A stretch of 51,474 nucleotides of DNA from NCBI GenBank assembly GCA_964466745.1, contig CAYXOX010000008.1, forward strand, positions 1 to 51,474, in the 5' to 3' direction. Shown here in pieces: positions 42,709 to 51,017 of the stretch (position 1 is the stretch's first letter; each line of letters begins with the position of its first letter). The DNA is from CAYXOX01 sp964466745 (GTDB lineage: Bacteria > Pseudomonadota > Alphaproteobacteria > Rhodobacterales > Rhodobacteraceae). The notes below the pieces were generated by a model, which worked only from the letters and a program-made list of their open reading frames with translations, did no database searches and was not told the DNA's origin. The position numbers were made by a program, and so were the translations under genes.

Positions 42709-43682
42709 CAGCCGGGCCAGGCGAAGGCGCGCGCGGGATTGGCCACGAAGAACTTCTCGATCAGTGCAGCGCCGTCGAGCCCGGCCTCGTCCGCCTCCTC
42801 GCGAAAGCGCGGCACCCAGCTGGCCAGGATGTAGCCGAGGCCGAGCCCGCCCTTGCCGTAGTTGCGATACATGCTGCGCCGGGCGATGTCGCCACCCACG
42901 ACGATCTGGTCCTCGTGGCCGGCGCGGACCAGCCGCAGGATGCAATCGATCAGCACGCTTTCGGGATGATACTTCACCCGGCTGATCCCGTCGAAGCACA
43001 GGAACACCCCGGTTTCCGCCGCCTTGCGGTGCACCCAGGGGTCGGGGTTGCGGTCCAGGTGGGCGATGGTCAGCCGCGCGGGATCGACACCTTCGGCACG
43101 GACGATGTCCAGCTGTTCGAGCACCAGCGTGCCCATCTCGGTGTGCGAATGCAGCGGACACCCCGTTTCCTTGTGGGCGTCGAGCACGGCGCGCATCACC
43201 TTGTCCTCGTGCGCGGAGATCACGTTGTAGCCCGTTCCGAACTTGGCCACCCCGCCGCGCAGATCCGTGCCGTCCATCCCCTCGGTCAGCTCCTTCACCA
43301 CGTGATCCCTGATCGCGGCCCTGTCGCGCGCGGCGATCCAGTCGTCGAAGGTTCCTCCCGTGCCCGGCATCTTCCCGGGCCACATGATGCCCTTGTTGAA
43401 GCCCGCGGTTGCGATGATGCGGATGCCGCCGCGCTCCGAGAGCTCGCGGAGCGAGGCCACGTCGCGCCCGTAATCGATTGCGGTGGCGTCGTAGACGGCC
43501 TCGCCGCCGGCCTCGGTGAACAGGCGGATATCGGCGAGGCTTGCCTCGATGTCGTCGATCAGCAGGTCGGTGTCGCCGCGCTCCTTCCAGAGCGGCGGGA
43601 CGCAGTAGAGGTGGTCGTGGGAGTAGGTCCGGCCCAATTCCGAGGGGTCGATATCGCCGGTGACGGTTCGGACGAAAGGCAC
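42708..43682 (-). CDS. Phosphotriesterase-family metal-dependent hydrolase (lactonase-like)
   Basis: 324 aa TIM barrel of the PTE/PLL group. Metal ligands: HxH in TYSHDHLYC (His22, His24), a Lys in VAKFGTGYN that may be the carboxylated bridge, His in PLHSHTEMG, His in IAHLDRNPD and Asp in VGGDIARRS. Natural substrates of this group are usually lactones; phosphotriesterase activity is secondary. The GTG start at 43682 has AAGGA 8 nt upstream and keeps the conserved N-terminus. It lies 56 nt after the FrlD-like kinase. A sugar lactone from a preceding dehydrogenase is a plausible substrate (inference). Confidence 0.88.
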   Translation of the reverse strand: MPFVRTVTGDIDPSELGRTYSHDHLYCVPPLWKERGDTDLLIDDIEASLADIRLFTEAGGEAVYDATAIDYGRDVASLRELSERGGIRIIATAGFNKGIMWPGKMPGTGGTFDDWIAARDRAAIRDHVVKELTEGMDGTDLRGGVAKFGTGYNVISAHEDKVMRAVLDAHKETGCPLHSHTEMGTLVLEQLDIVRAEGVDPARLTIAHLDRNPDPWVHRKAAETGVFLCFDGISRVKYHPESVLIDCILRLVRAGHEDQIVVGGDIARRSMYRNYGKGGLGLGYILASWVPRFREEADEAGLDGAALIEKFFVANPARAFAWPG

Positions 43683-43738
43683 GCGATGGTTCCTTATCTT
43701 TCGCTCGGGGCCGACTGTTCCCGCCGGCCCTGCCGGGG

Positions 43739-44536
43739 TCAAGCCGAAAGAATGGCCTCGGTGCGCTGCGGGAAGCCGCCGAGATGGGCGCAGGCGCGCG
43801 CGCCGGCCTCGGCGCCCGCGCGCATCGCCGCGGCGAGGCCGGCGCCGCGATGATGGGCGGCGACGAATCCCGCGATGAAGGCGTCGCCCGCGCCCGTGGT
43901 ATCGACGACGTCTGCGGCGGGGGCCGGCAGTTCGACCGTCTCGTTGCCCCCGCGCGCGACGGCGCCAGCCGCGCCGCAGGTGACGACGGCGATCGCGTGC
44001 TGCGACGAGAGCGCTTCGAGAAGCGCCTGCGCCTTCGCGCGGTCGTCTCCCGCCGAGCCGAAGGCGATATCGAGGCCCGGGGCGGGCGCGTGCCGGGCGA
44101 CGGCGACGTCCTGCGACACGCGCACGCCCGCCCCGGCGAGCGCCGCGCGCAGGCCGCCGGCATCGGCAAGCCAGCCCAGGTGCACATGGCCGGCGGCGCG
44201 CAGCGCGCGGATATCCTCCGGCGTCGGTGCCCACGCCGCGCAGGCGCCGAAAACCTCGCGCAGGATCGTCCGTTCTCCGGCCGAGTCCACCCCGAGATCG
44301 GTTTCGGCGGTCGGCTCCGGCAGGCGGTGCAGGTGCGCGGTGCCCACGCCGCGGCGCGCCAGCTCCTGCGCAACGCGCCGGCCCGCCGCGTCGGCGCCGA
44401 CCGCGCCGAAATAGGCGCATGGCAGCCCGGCCGCCACGAGGCCCACCGCCACGTTTACCGCGTTGCCGCCGACGGCACTCTGCCATACCGGCGCGAGATA
44501 CCGGTCGATGCAATTGTCCCCGGCGGTGGCCAGCAC
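43739..44536 (-). CDS. frlD: PfkB-family kinase, fructoselysine 6-kinase (FrlD) type
   Basis: 265 aa, the short PfkB length of FrlD. The N-terminus ATAGDNCIDRYL followed by SAVGGNAVNVAVGL matches the FrlD pattern (GDNCvDiY, GGNAVNVA). DTTGAGDAFIAGF at residues 212-224 has the anion hole and catalytic Asp218. GHVHLGWLADAG and LDIAFGSAGDD parallel FrlD segments. FrlD phosphorylates the C6 of Amadori compounds such as fructoselysine. The GTG start lies 2 nt after the FrlB-like stop with no good ribosome binding site, indicating coupling. Substrate could be any fructosyl-amine, not necessarily the lysine form. Confidence 0.82.
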   Translation of the reverse strand: MLATAGDNCIDRYLAPVWQSAVGGNAVNVAVGLVAAGLPCAYFGAVGADAAGRRVAQELARRGVGTAHLHRLPEPTAETDLGVDSAGERTILREVFGACAAWAPTPEDIRALRAAGHVHLGWLADAGGLRAALAGAGVRVSQDVAVARHAPAPGLDIAFGSAGDDRAKAQALLEALSSQHAIAVVTCGAAGAVARGGNETVELPAPAADVVDTTGAGDAFIAGFVAAHHRGAGLAAAMRAGAEAGARACAHLGGFPQRTEAILSA

Positions 44537-44538
44537 GG

Positions 44539-45552
44539 TCAGTAGTCGATGCGCCGGTAGTAGCGGCGCGTCGTGAGCGGATGATCGCGGAGCAGCGCCA
44601 GTTCCTCGGCGACGCATTGCAGCATGGCCGCCGCGACCGCCGGGCCCATCAGCTCGCGCAGGCGCGGCGAAAGCCCCGGCAGCGCCTGGGTGGCGGTGTC
44701 CACGTAGGTCAGCGCGCCGCCGTGCTTCGGCACGAAATCGGCGACCCGCCGTGCCAGCGGGCGGCATTCGTCCTCGCCCGCGATCACGACGACCGAAACG
44801 CCTTCCTCCACCAGCTCCAGCGTGCCGTGGAAGAAATCCGAGGCGTGTACCGGGCGGGTCCGGATCCACTGCATCTCCTCGAGGATGCAGGTCGCGAAAT
44901 AGAGCGCCTCGAACCACACGGGCCCAGCCCCGGTGAAGATGTGCCAGTCGCCGGCCGCGATATCGCGCGCGATCGCCGCGGCCTCGCCGGAGAAGGCGCG
45001 CTTCGCATCTAGGAGCGCCGCGGGAAGCGCTGCCATCTCGGCGACCAGATCGTCGAGATCGGCGATCTCTCCGCGCGCCTGCATGGCCGCAAGCGCCACC
45101 AGCAGCGACTGGATGTAGAAGGACTCGCTGGAGGTATCGTCCGCCGCCGGGTTGACGAAGGCGCTGTCGGCCGCCCGTGCGACGGGGCTGTCGGCGCTGC
45201 CCGTGAGAGCGATGGTGCGTGCTCCCGCTGCACGCGCCGCTTCGAGCGCTGCCTGCGTTTCCGCGGTGGTGCCGGAGAGCGACGGGAACACGGCCAGCGT
45301 GCGGGGGCCGAGCCGGGTGGAGCCCGTCAGCACGATCTCGGCCGGAGCCTCGCGGAACGCAGCGAGGCCGGAGTGCCGTTCGAGCAGTTGCCGCGCGGGC
45401 TCCATCAGGTATCCGGCGCCGCCGGTGCCGAGGAACAGCACGGTATCGCACCCGCCGTTGACCGCGCTCGAAACCGCTTTCGAGATCTCGCCCGCAAGAT
45501 CGACCGCGCCTTTCATCAGGCGGATGTAGCGCCCCTCGTCGAAACCCGTCAT
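44539..45552 (-). CDS. frlB: SIS-domain deglycase, fructoselysine-6-phosphate deglycase (FrlB) type
   Basis: 337 aa with two SIS domains, as in FrlB and the GlmS isomerase half. The sugar-phosphate loop of domain 1 is FPSLSGTTAETQAALE (residues 89-104). In the second half, VHASDFFHGTLELVEEGVSV (His242) parallels the FrlB stretch ending RHGPLEIVEPGV. The C-terminus RRYYRRIDY matches FrlB, which ends in RRYYGG and a tyrosine. Such enzymes split a 6-phosphofructosyl-amine into glucose 6-phosphate and free amine. It pairs with the FrlD-like kinase, which strengthens both calls. GAGGGG precedes the ATG. First gene of a four-gene operon. Confidence 0.82.
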   Translation of the reverse strand: MTGFDEGRYIRLMKGAVDLAGEISKAVSSAVNGGCDTVLFLGTGGAGYLMEPARQLLERHSGLAAFREAPAEIVLTGSTRLGPRTLAVFPSLSGTTAETQAALEAARAAGARTIALTGSADSPVARAADSAFVNPAADDTSSESFYIQSLLVALAAMQARGEIADLDDLVAEMAALPAALLDAKRAFSGEAAAIARDIAAGDWHIFTGAGPVWFEALYFATCILEEMQWIRTRPVHASDFFHGTLELVEEGVSVVVIAGEDECRPLARRVADFVPKHGGALTYVDTATQALPGLSPRLRELMGPAVAAAMLQCVAEELALLRDHPLTTRRYYRRIDY

Positions 45553-45567
45553 GCCTGCCCCTCGTCT

Positions 45568-45586
45568 CTTGTGACGCGCACACAAG
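45568..45586. promoter_or_regulatory. Palindrome upstream of frlB-like operon
   Basis: CTTGTG-ACGCGCA-CACAAG, perfect 6-bp arms with a 7-bp spacer, centred 25 bp before the frlB-like ATG. Its size and position fit an operator for a GntR- or LacI-type repressor, but no such gene is in the window. A single CTTGTG half-site also occurs upstream of the GH116 gene (48106-48111). Confidence 0.35.
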
Positions 45587-45669
45587 CGCTCACCCCGCCC
45601 GGTGTCAAGCAGGCCGCGGGCCGCCCGCCTCGGCGGAAAGCGCAGGCCGCCCGGGCTGCGCCGCACGGC

Positions 45670-45688
45670 GCCGGCGGCCGCCGCCGGC
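45670..45688 (-). terminator. Possible stem-loop end of GH116 transcript
   Basis: GCCGGCGG-CCG-CCGCCGGC, perfect 8-bp arms, about 50 nt after the GH116 stop. No T-tract follows and the surrounding DNA is highly repetitive GC, so chance is possible. Confidence 0.25.
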
Positions 45689-45738
45689 CGCCCCTGCGCC
45701 GGCGGGCTCGAGGCGGCCAGGGCCTCGGCACCGCGCGC

Positions 45739-48063
45739 TCAGACGAACGATGCCCGCCACCACGCCGCAAGGGGGCGCATGTTGAGAACGGCGCGGCAGT
45801 GCGGGGTTCCGCGGTCGAACGCCGCCGGGGTCTGGAAGACGAGGTTCCGCTCCTCGTAGAGCTGGCGGAAAAGGGCCCGGCGCAGGCTGTCCGCCTCCGC
45901 GCGCAGGCCCCAGCTTTCCAGCTGCGCGGCGAGGGAGAAGTTGAAGCCCGGCTGGATCTCCGCCGTCTGGAACGTGGGGTCGTCCTGGTGCGGGAGCGCG
46001 GCCCGGGCCGCATCCGAGAGGCCGGTGAGCGATACCGCGCCCTCGCCGCCGCCGGCCTCCAGGAAGTTGCGACGATGGATCTGGCGCAGGGCGGAGCGGG
46101 CGTGATCCTCCGGCACGATGTCCCCCAGCCCCATCCGGCGCGCGAGGAACGGGCCGAAGAGCTGCTCGATGAAGCAGGCATCCGAGAAGGGCCCGTCGGT
46201 ATCGACCCGGTACCATGCACCGTTGTAGAGCCGTGCCTCGAAGGCCTCCCGCGCGGCCTCGGCCTGCGCGCGCCAGCCGCGGGCCAGCCCGTTCTCGCCC
46301 GCGTCCAGCGCAAGCTCGGCCCCCGCCAGCAACGCAGCGATCCACAGGCCGCCGCAATAGCTCGACGGGCCGGTCATCGGGATGTTGTCGAAGGTCTGGT
46401 CGGGCGTCCCGTCGTTCTCGATGAGCCCGTCTCCGTCCCGGTCGTACTGTTGCAGATGGTCGATCGCGGCGCGGACCGCGGGAAACCGCGCGAGGCGCCA
46501 GTCCCGATCCATGCGGTGCCCCTCGCGGAAGATGCACAGCACGAGGTCGCAGTTGAGATCCTTCCAGAGCGTGCTGTCGCGGTAGGTGTAGGAGTTCGGC
46601 ACCACGAAGGGGTCCTCGCCCGGGCCGCCGAGATCGTGCGGGCAGGCGCCGCGGGGATTGAGCGGAAACAAGCTCCCATCCCAGCGGTGGCGCCTGCTAG
46701 AGCGGTCGTCGGCGAGCAGCAGGTCCGCGAAATCCCGCGCGACCCCCGCGGCAAGTTCGGGGAAGAAGGCGCCGACCGCCTCGGCGGCATATACCCAGAG
46801 ATCCATCGTGTTGTAGAGCGCGTAGTCGTGGCACTCGATGATGCCGAAATGCGCAACCCCCTTCGGCGAGCCGCGGGCCGAGGTCAGCACCGTCAGCCCC
46901 TCGACCAGGAAATAGCACTCGTTGATGGCCATCCCGGCCTCGTGCGGGGCATCGCCCATCTCGCGCTGCGCGCTGTCGTGCCAGCTTTCGATGCGCCGCT
47001 CCCATTCGGCGGCGGTGCGATGCGCGTGCCCGGTGAGCGCGGCGGCGCTCCGCCCGGCCTCGCCCCAGGCATCGGTGTAGGCCCTGAGCCAGCTGCGCCC
47101 CTGGCCGAAGGTGATAACCGGCAGATCCCAGGCAAGGGTCGCCCGCATCGTTCGGCTCTCTCCGGGCGCCAGCGTGACGCGGGCCGAGACGGCCCCTGCC
47201 GGATGGCCCGGCGGCGTCTCGCGAAAGCCGCTTTCGGTGACCCAGCCCTCGCCGAGGTCGGGCGCGTCGCCGGTGGCGAGAAAGCGTTCCCAGAAAAGGC
47301 GGCCGTCGCCGCTGCCGTCGAAGCACACCGTATGGCCATGCACGGCGCCGAAGCCGCCCGAAAGGCTGATGGCCCACTCGCCGGTGCCTTCTGGCAGGCA
47401 GTCGCCCGCGCGCCGGCGATCGAGCACGACGCCAGCGCCTTCGGCCAGATCGAACGGCCGGTTGAAGCATCCGGCGGCGACGCGCGGCGGGCGCGTTTCG
47501 CCGAAGCCCTCGAACCAGCCGTTGAGGTTGGCGAAGGTGAACGCCAGCGACACCTCGACCGGCCGGTCGCCATGGTTCGTGAGGCGCCAGTCGAAGACGG
47601 CCACGGGCAGAACCGCGCTCTCGAGATCGCCCGGAATGACGGGCGAGAAGGCCTTGCACTCGGCCTCGACGCCGTCGAGCGGGGCGTGCCGGTGCCAGGC
47701 GAACGGGAACAGGCCGCCCCATTCGGGCGCCTCGCTCTCGAACTCGAACGCCGAAAGCTCGTCGTCGTGCGGCGCGGGCTGGAGGGCCCGCGCCCTGGGC
47801 GCGCTTCCCCCGGCATGGGTCCGCAGGATGAAGCCGTTCGCCGGCATCGAGAACTTTGCGACGCCCCCGGCCTTCACGGTCCACCGGCTGAAGCGGCCGT
47901 CGGAGGCACGGGTGATGCCTCCTGTGCCGAGCCCGCCCAGCGGAACGCCTGTCGCCTCGAGCGGCTGGAAGAGCGCCGCGAGCTTGCCCCGCGAGGTGCC
48001 GGGCCGATGCCCCCTTGCCCGCCTCAGGCACGACGTCGGCAGGAAGTAGGGATCGTTGCGCAT
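45739..48063 (-). CDS. GH116-family glycosidase (GBA2-like beta-glucosidase/xylosidase)
   Basis: 774 aa. The N-terminal domain (GBA2_N, DUF608-like) begins with GVPLGGLGTGGITRASDGRF, a family hallmark. The catalytic (alpha/alpha)6 domain has the probable nucleophile Glu410 in GIIECHDYALYNTMDLWVYA and the acid/base Asp in TPDQTFDNIP (residues 553-562), followed by the signature SSYCGGLWIAALLAGAELAL. No signal peptide: it starts MRNDPYFLPTSCLRRA, so it is probably cytoplasmic and acts on imported glycosides. ATG at 48063 chosen for AAAGGTG 8 nt upstream; two nearby ATGs would add up to 17 residues. It is a single-gene unit upstream of the frlB-like operon on the same strand, 186 nt away. Confidence 0.87.
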   Translation of the reverse strand: MRNDPYFLPTSCLRRARGHRPGTSRGKLAALFQPLEATGVPLGGLGTGGITRASDGRFSRWTVKAGGVAKFSMPANGFILRTHAGGSAPRARALQPAPHDDELSAFEFESEAPEWGGLFPFAWHRHAPLDGVEAECKAFSPVIPGDLESAVLPVAVFDWRLTNHGDRPVEVSLAFTFANLNGWFEGFGETRPPRVAAGCFNRPFDLAEGAGVVLDRRRAGDCLPEGTGEWAISLSGGFGAVHGHTVCFDGSGDGRLFWERFLATGDAPDLGEGWVTESGFRETPPGHPAGAVSARVTLAPGESRTMRATLAWDLPVITFGQGRSWLRAYTDAWGEAGRSAAALTGHAHRTAAEWERRIESWHDSAQREMGDAPHEAGMAINECYFLVEGLTVLTSARGSPKGVAHFGIIECHDYALYNTMDLWVYAAEAVGAFFPELAAGVARDFADLLLADDRSSRRHRWDGSLFPLNPRGACPHDLGGPGEDPFVVPNSYTYRDSTLWKDLNCDLVLCIFREGHRMDRDWRLARFPAVRAAIDHLQQYDRDGDGLIENDGTPDQTFDNIPMTGPSSYCGGLWIAALLAGAELALDAGENGLARGWRAQAEAAREAFEARLYNGAWYRVDTDGPFSDACFIEQLFGPFLARRMGLGDIVPEDHARSALRQIHRRNFLEAGGGEGAVSLTGLSDAARAALPHQDDPTFQTAEIQPGFNFSLAAQLESWGLRAEADSLRRALFRQLYEERNLVFQTPAAFDRGTPHCRAVLNMRPLAAWWRASFV

Positions 48064-48281
48064 CGCGGGGCACCTTTCGGCCGGCATCTTCCAGCACCGG
48101 CGCGTCTTGTGCAATCGCCCCCGGCAACGGCAGCGGCCCCGCCACCTTGCCGCCGCGGCGCCGCGGTTCCGCCGCTGGCCAGCGCCCCGCCATGCCGCGG
48201 GGTGCGGGCGCTAGCGGATCCGCTCCCGGCCGGGCTTCCCCTGCGGGCCACGCCGGCCCAGCGCGGAGACGCTCGCGGGCG

Positions 48282-49350
48282 TCACGAAGCGGTGCGCCCG
48301 GCGCCGCCAAGATCGTACTTCATGATGCGGCCGTGGCGGCCCTTCCTGTCACCCTCCAGCCCGTAGACCGGGCAGCCCGGGCTCCCTCGCGCGATCGAGC
48401 ACGGCCTGCAGGCGCACAAGGTCCTCGGCGTCGAGGCGCGCAGCGAAAACACTTCCCGTGTCTGCGGCAGGTGCCGGGCATAGCGCGCGCCAGTGATGAC
48501 TGCGGCCACCTGCGGACGATCGAGCACCCAGCGCGCGGCCACCGTCGGGATGCTCACGCCGTGGCGCCGGGCGATGGCGTCGAGCGCCGCGAGAAGCTCC
48601 TGGAAGAGCGACCACGGCCCGAACTCGTCGATGATCAGGCCGCACTTCACGAGCGAGCGGTTCTCGAAAACGAAGCCGGGGTCCGCCACGCCGAGCCAGC
48701 GCTCGGTGAGCCCCCCCCGCCAGCGTGCCGTAGCACAGAAGATGCATGTCGTTCCGCGCGGCCCATGGCACCAGCGTCGCCTCCGGCCGCCGGTCGAGCA
48801 GCGAATACAGGACCTGCGCCGAGACGATCTCGAAGCCTGCTTCCACGAAAGGCGCGATCTGCGGGGCATCCCAGTTGGTCAGCCCGAGATGACGGATCTT
48901 GCCGGCCTCCCGGAGCCTCAGAAGCGCCTCCAGCGCGCGCAGCGGCGCGCCCCGCGACAGATCCAACCAGAAGAACTGCACGAGGTGCAGCTGTTCGAGG
49001 CGCAGGCGGCGGGGGGACCTCTCGACGATGGCCTTCACATCGGCGGTGCCGAGATCGTCAAGCCACGAAAGATCGGGCGCGAGCTTGGTGTGCACGTTGA
49101 TACCTGCCGCCGCCTCTGCGCCGCGGGCGGCCCGTTAGCTTTCGGGGAAATCCCCGATCAATCCCTCCACGCCGGTCTAGATGTCGGCGCAATCGAATGT
49201 GGTCATGTCGGCATCGGCACAGGCGGCCATGTCGGCAACGGCGCGATCGTGATCGACCTCGTCATTGCCGCCCGCAAGCTGCCGGCCGCCCCGGATGACA
49301 CGGCTGATGGGGCGGCGAGGCCGCAGATCGATCGACTCGACAGTGTTCGT
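48282..49350 (-). pseudogene. Broken aldo/keto reductase gene
   Basis: Read in pieces, a whole AKR of about 355 aa is present. The N-terminus (VESIDLRPRRPISRVIRGG) begins at an ACG where ATG is expected, 9 nt after GAGGAG. FDCADI is followed by TAG (49177-49179) and FPES by TAA (49135-49137); both stand where Tyr is expected (DIYTGVE is the catalytic Tyr motif). The frame then runs through INVHTKLAPDLSW, GKIRHLGLTNWDAPQ and VLYSLLDRRPE. It shifts at the C8 tract 48711-48718 into GLTERWLGVADPGFVFEN, shifts again near 48445 and near 48375, and ends GRHGRIMKYDLGGAG. It has a lost start, two stops and at least three shifts, so it is inactive. Confidence 0.85.
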
Positions 49351-49379
49351 TGCTCGGACTCCTCGCGATTGCAGTAGCG

Positions 49380-49703
49380 GGCGCCGCGATGTTCGGGCAG
49401 GCCGGTCGTTCCCGCGGTGGCGAACCAGCGCCGCGCGGTCCGGGGGATCCGGAAACGCCCCCGCAGAGGGTCGGGGCAGGCCACCTAGGCATCGGTCGTC
49501 GTCCAGTCCCTCCCCGCCGGTCTCGCGTTGCCTGGCGGGCAGCAGCAGCGGGACCGTGGCCAGCACATTCATCGAAACGTGCCGACCGGCCTAGAGACCA
49601 GCGCCTCGCCCTCGACATGCCGGCATGCCGCGTGCCTGTCGCCCGCCACGGTCTCCACCTTCAGAACGTAGAGCCAGAACCCGGGTGCTTTTGTCTCGGT
49701 CAC
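49380..49703 (-). pseudogene. Broken TIGR04076-like small protein gene
   Basis: GTG at 49703 overlaps the hydantoinase-B stop (GTGA) after GAGGAG. The first frame gives PGFWLYVLKVETVAGDRHAA, then a stop at 49569. LATVPLLLPARQRET continues in a second frame (from 49572), and DWTTTDA, TAG at 49485-49487, VACPDPLRGRFRIPRTARR in a third. Pieces match the small TIGR04076 family (x-LYxLxVEVV, ALLPLLPAKQR, NDWMTTDAEVACPDP). Internal sequence between the first two pieces is also missing. The right-hand boundary is approximate. Function of the family is unknown. Confidence 0.65.
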
Positions 49704-50160
49704 GCTTCGTCTCCTCGGGTCTTTTCGGGCGTCGCAAATCGGTCTGCCAGATCGGCCTCGGCAAGGGCGCACGGGCGCTCCTTCGCCGACCCGTGGCCCG
49801 CACCGCCGGCGTTTTCGATGCACACCCTATCGCCCGGCGCAACCGCCGTGCGGGATGTGCCGAGCCGGCGCGCGGAAGCCGTACCGTGGTTCAGGGGCAA
49901 CCGGGTGGGGGCGGCCTCCGGCCCGCCGCCGACGGACCACGGCGGGCTCTTCGTTTTCTTCGCGATCGTGAGGAATTCGCCCGGCGAGGTGAAGCGGATG
50001 TCGCGCCGAAGCCCCGGCCCGCCACGACGCGCGCCCGCACTGTAGCCGCCCGCACGCAACTCGAGGCGCTCGATCCGCATGCCGGTGCGCGACTCCCGCA
50101 CCTCGACGGGCGTGTTGCGCACGATGGACTGACTGGGATGGCTGCCCGCCCAGCGCCCGC
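49700..50160 (-). pseudogene. hyuB: C-terminal remnant of hydantoinase B / N-methylhydantoinase B (HyuB)
   Basis: About 150 codons remain of a protein normally near 550 aa. The frame reads SIVRNTPVEVRESRTGMRIE, ELRAGGYSAGARRGGPGLRR, KSPPWSVGGGPEAAPTRLPL, GDRVCIENAGGAGHG and a final ALAEADLADRFATPEKTR; this follows the HyuB C-terminus step by step. Everything upstream of about 50160 is lost or unrecognisable. It ends at TGA 49700, overlapping the next broken gene, so hyuB, TIGR04076 and AKR formed one operon. HyuB, with HyuA, opens hydantoins or 5-oxoproline using ATP. Confidence 0.75.
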
Positions 50161-50521
50161 CACGGCGAGGCGTGCCGGCCCGGGCCCGCCGCCGGATCAT
50201 CGCGGACCGTTGCGAGCGTCTCCACTGAGTGCAGTTGGAGCGCTGGACGGCCCCCTTCTCGTCCTGCTCCAAGAGAAGCCCGCCCGCGAGACGGCGGGCT
50301 GAACGCCTCTCTCGGAAGGGTACCCCCGACATCGCATGGCGCTGTAGCGCTCCAGCGTGCCACGCCGGCGTGAGCCGGACGACGCCCTATCACGGGACCC
50401 GCGATGGCGTGATCGCGGTGCACAAGCGCGGCAAAATGACGTTCGTGCGGATGTGCGAAATCCAGCGGTTTTTCGAGGTCGTGGGGGACCAGATGGAGTG
50501 CAGAAAGCAGTGAAGCCGGAA
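50161..50521. other. Decayed stretch without recognisable gene
   Basis: 361 bp. Open frames exist on both strands but none has a recognisable domain or good start. A hairpin with perfect 8-bp arms, AGCCCGCC / GGCGGGCT (50277-50300), may be an old terminator. The plus-strand frame ending at 50513 reads like protein (DGVIAVHKRGKMTFVRM) but I cannot assign it. Confidence 0.4.
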
Positions 50522-50675
50522 TGAACCGGGCCGGGTTTGCCCGAGGCTCCAACCCCTGATTAGGACGGAGCATCATGAGCAAGACCACGAACAAGTTTTC
50601 CCTGAAGTGCGAGAGCGGGCCGTGCGGCTGGTTCCCGAGACCGAGGGTCAGCATGCGTCGCGCCGGCAGCCGCCT
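50522..50675 (+). mobile_element. IS3-family remnant: left end and start of orfA
   Basis: The left end TGAACCGGGCCGGGTTTGCC (50522 on) resembles the inverted repeat of IS3-group elements. orfA starts at 50575 after GGACGGAGC with MSKTTNKFS; one base has been lost, and the next frame gives PEVRERAVRLVPETEGQHAS, the standard OrfA helix-turn-helix start. The sequence stops after about 33 codons where it joins the integrase fragment. No orfB, right end or target duplication is visible. Confidence 0.75.
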
Positions 50676-50802
50676 ACCCTTCCCAACCGAGATGCACCCG
50701 CACGATACTGGTGCCGAAGTCCCCGGCCAGCCGTTTCGGAACTCTGCGGTTGAAGTATGAAAAGCCGCCACACTTGATCACGTGTTGCGGTTGGTATGCC
50801 AT
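50674..50802 (-). pseudogene. N-terminal fragment of a tyrosine integrase (DUF6538 type)
   Basis: ATG at 50802 after GGAAGGCAAG; about 42 codons (MAYQPQHVIKCGGFSYFNRR, then VPKRLAGDFGTSIVRVHLGW) resemble the N-terminal DUF6538 domain of phage/island integrases, whose usual pattern is a short leader then YxRRVPxxL. It ends at TAG where the IS3 remnant abuts, so the insertion or a deletion removed the rest. Confidence 0.65.
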
Positions 50803-50896
50803 CTTGCCTTCCAAGTGCTGCATAACACTTGGACAACAAAGGATTTTGTAGAGAAGATGGTGCGGTCGAGAAGCACTATCGTAGTGTTTCACAGCG

Positions 50897-50926
50897 TTGC
50901 AAGACGTACAACAGAAGCTATATAAT
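50897..50926 (+). promoter_or_regulatory. Sigma-70-like promoter upstream of integrase
   Basis: TTGCAA (50897-50902) and TATAAT (50921-50926) with an 18-bp spacer, in an AT-rich pocket that is unusual for this window. The integrase start is about 90 bp downstream. Confidence 0.5.
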
Positions 50927-51017
50927 ACCAGTATTTTAGGGCCGCCGTTGTGTCACGATGATCCACGACATCCCGCCACGACACACCCAGCCCTGGTGGA
51001 CCAGATGGGGGACTGGT

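Noticed and set aside
45373..48366. A 997-codon open frame on the plus strand
   Set aside because: It lies opposite the GH116 and SIS genes, which have clear family motifs and ribosome binding sites; its translation has no recognisable domain.
49177..49572. A 131-aa gene on the minus strand
   Set aside because: Its first part belongs to the broken TIGR04076-like gene and its last part to the aldo/keto reductase N-terminus; it is an accidental fusion of two pseudogene frames.
50229..50513. A 94-aa plus-strand gene
   Set aside because: No ribosome binding site or recognisable family, and the first part is antisense to decayed DNA; kept only as an unassigned stretch.
50486..51008. An 11-bp direct repeat GGACCAGATGG (50486-50496 and 50998-51008) as attachment sites
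   Set aside because: Repeats of this length are expected by chance in a window of this size, and neither copy is next to a tRNA gene.
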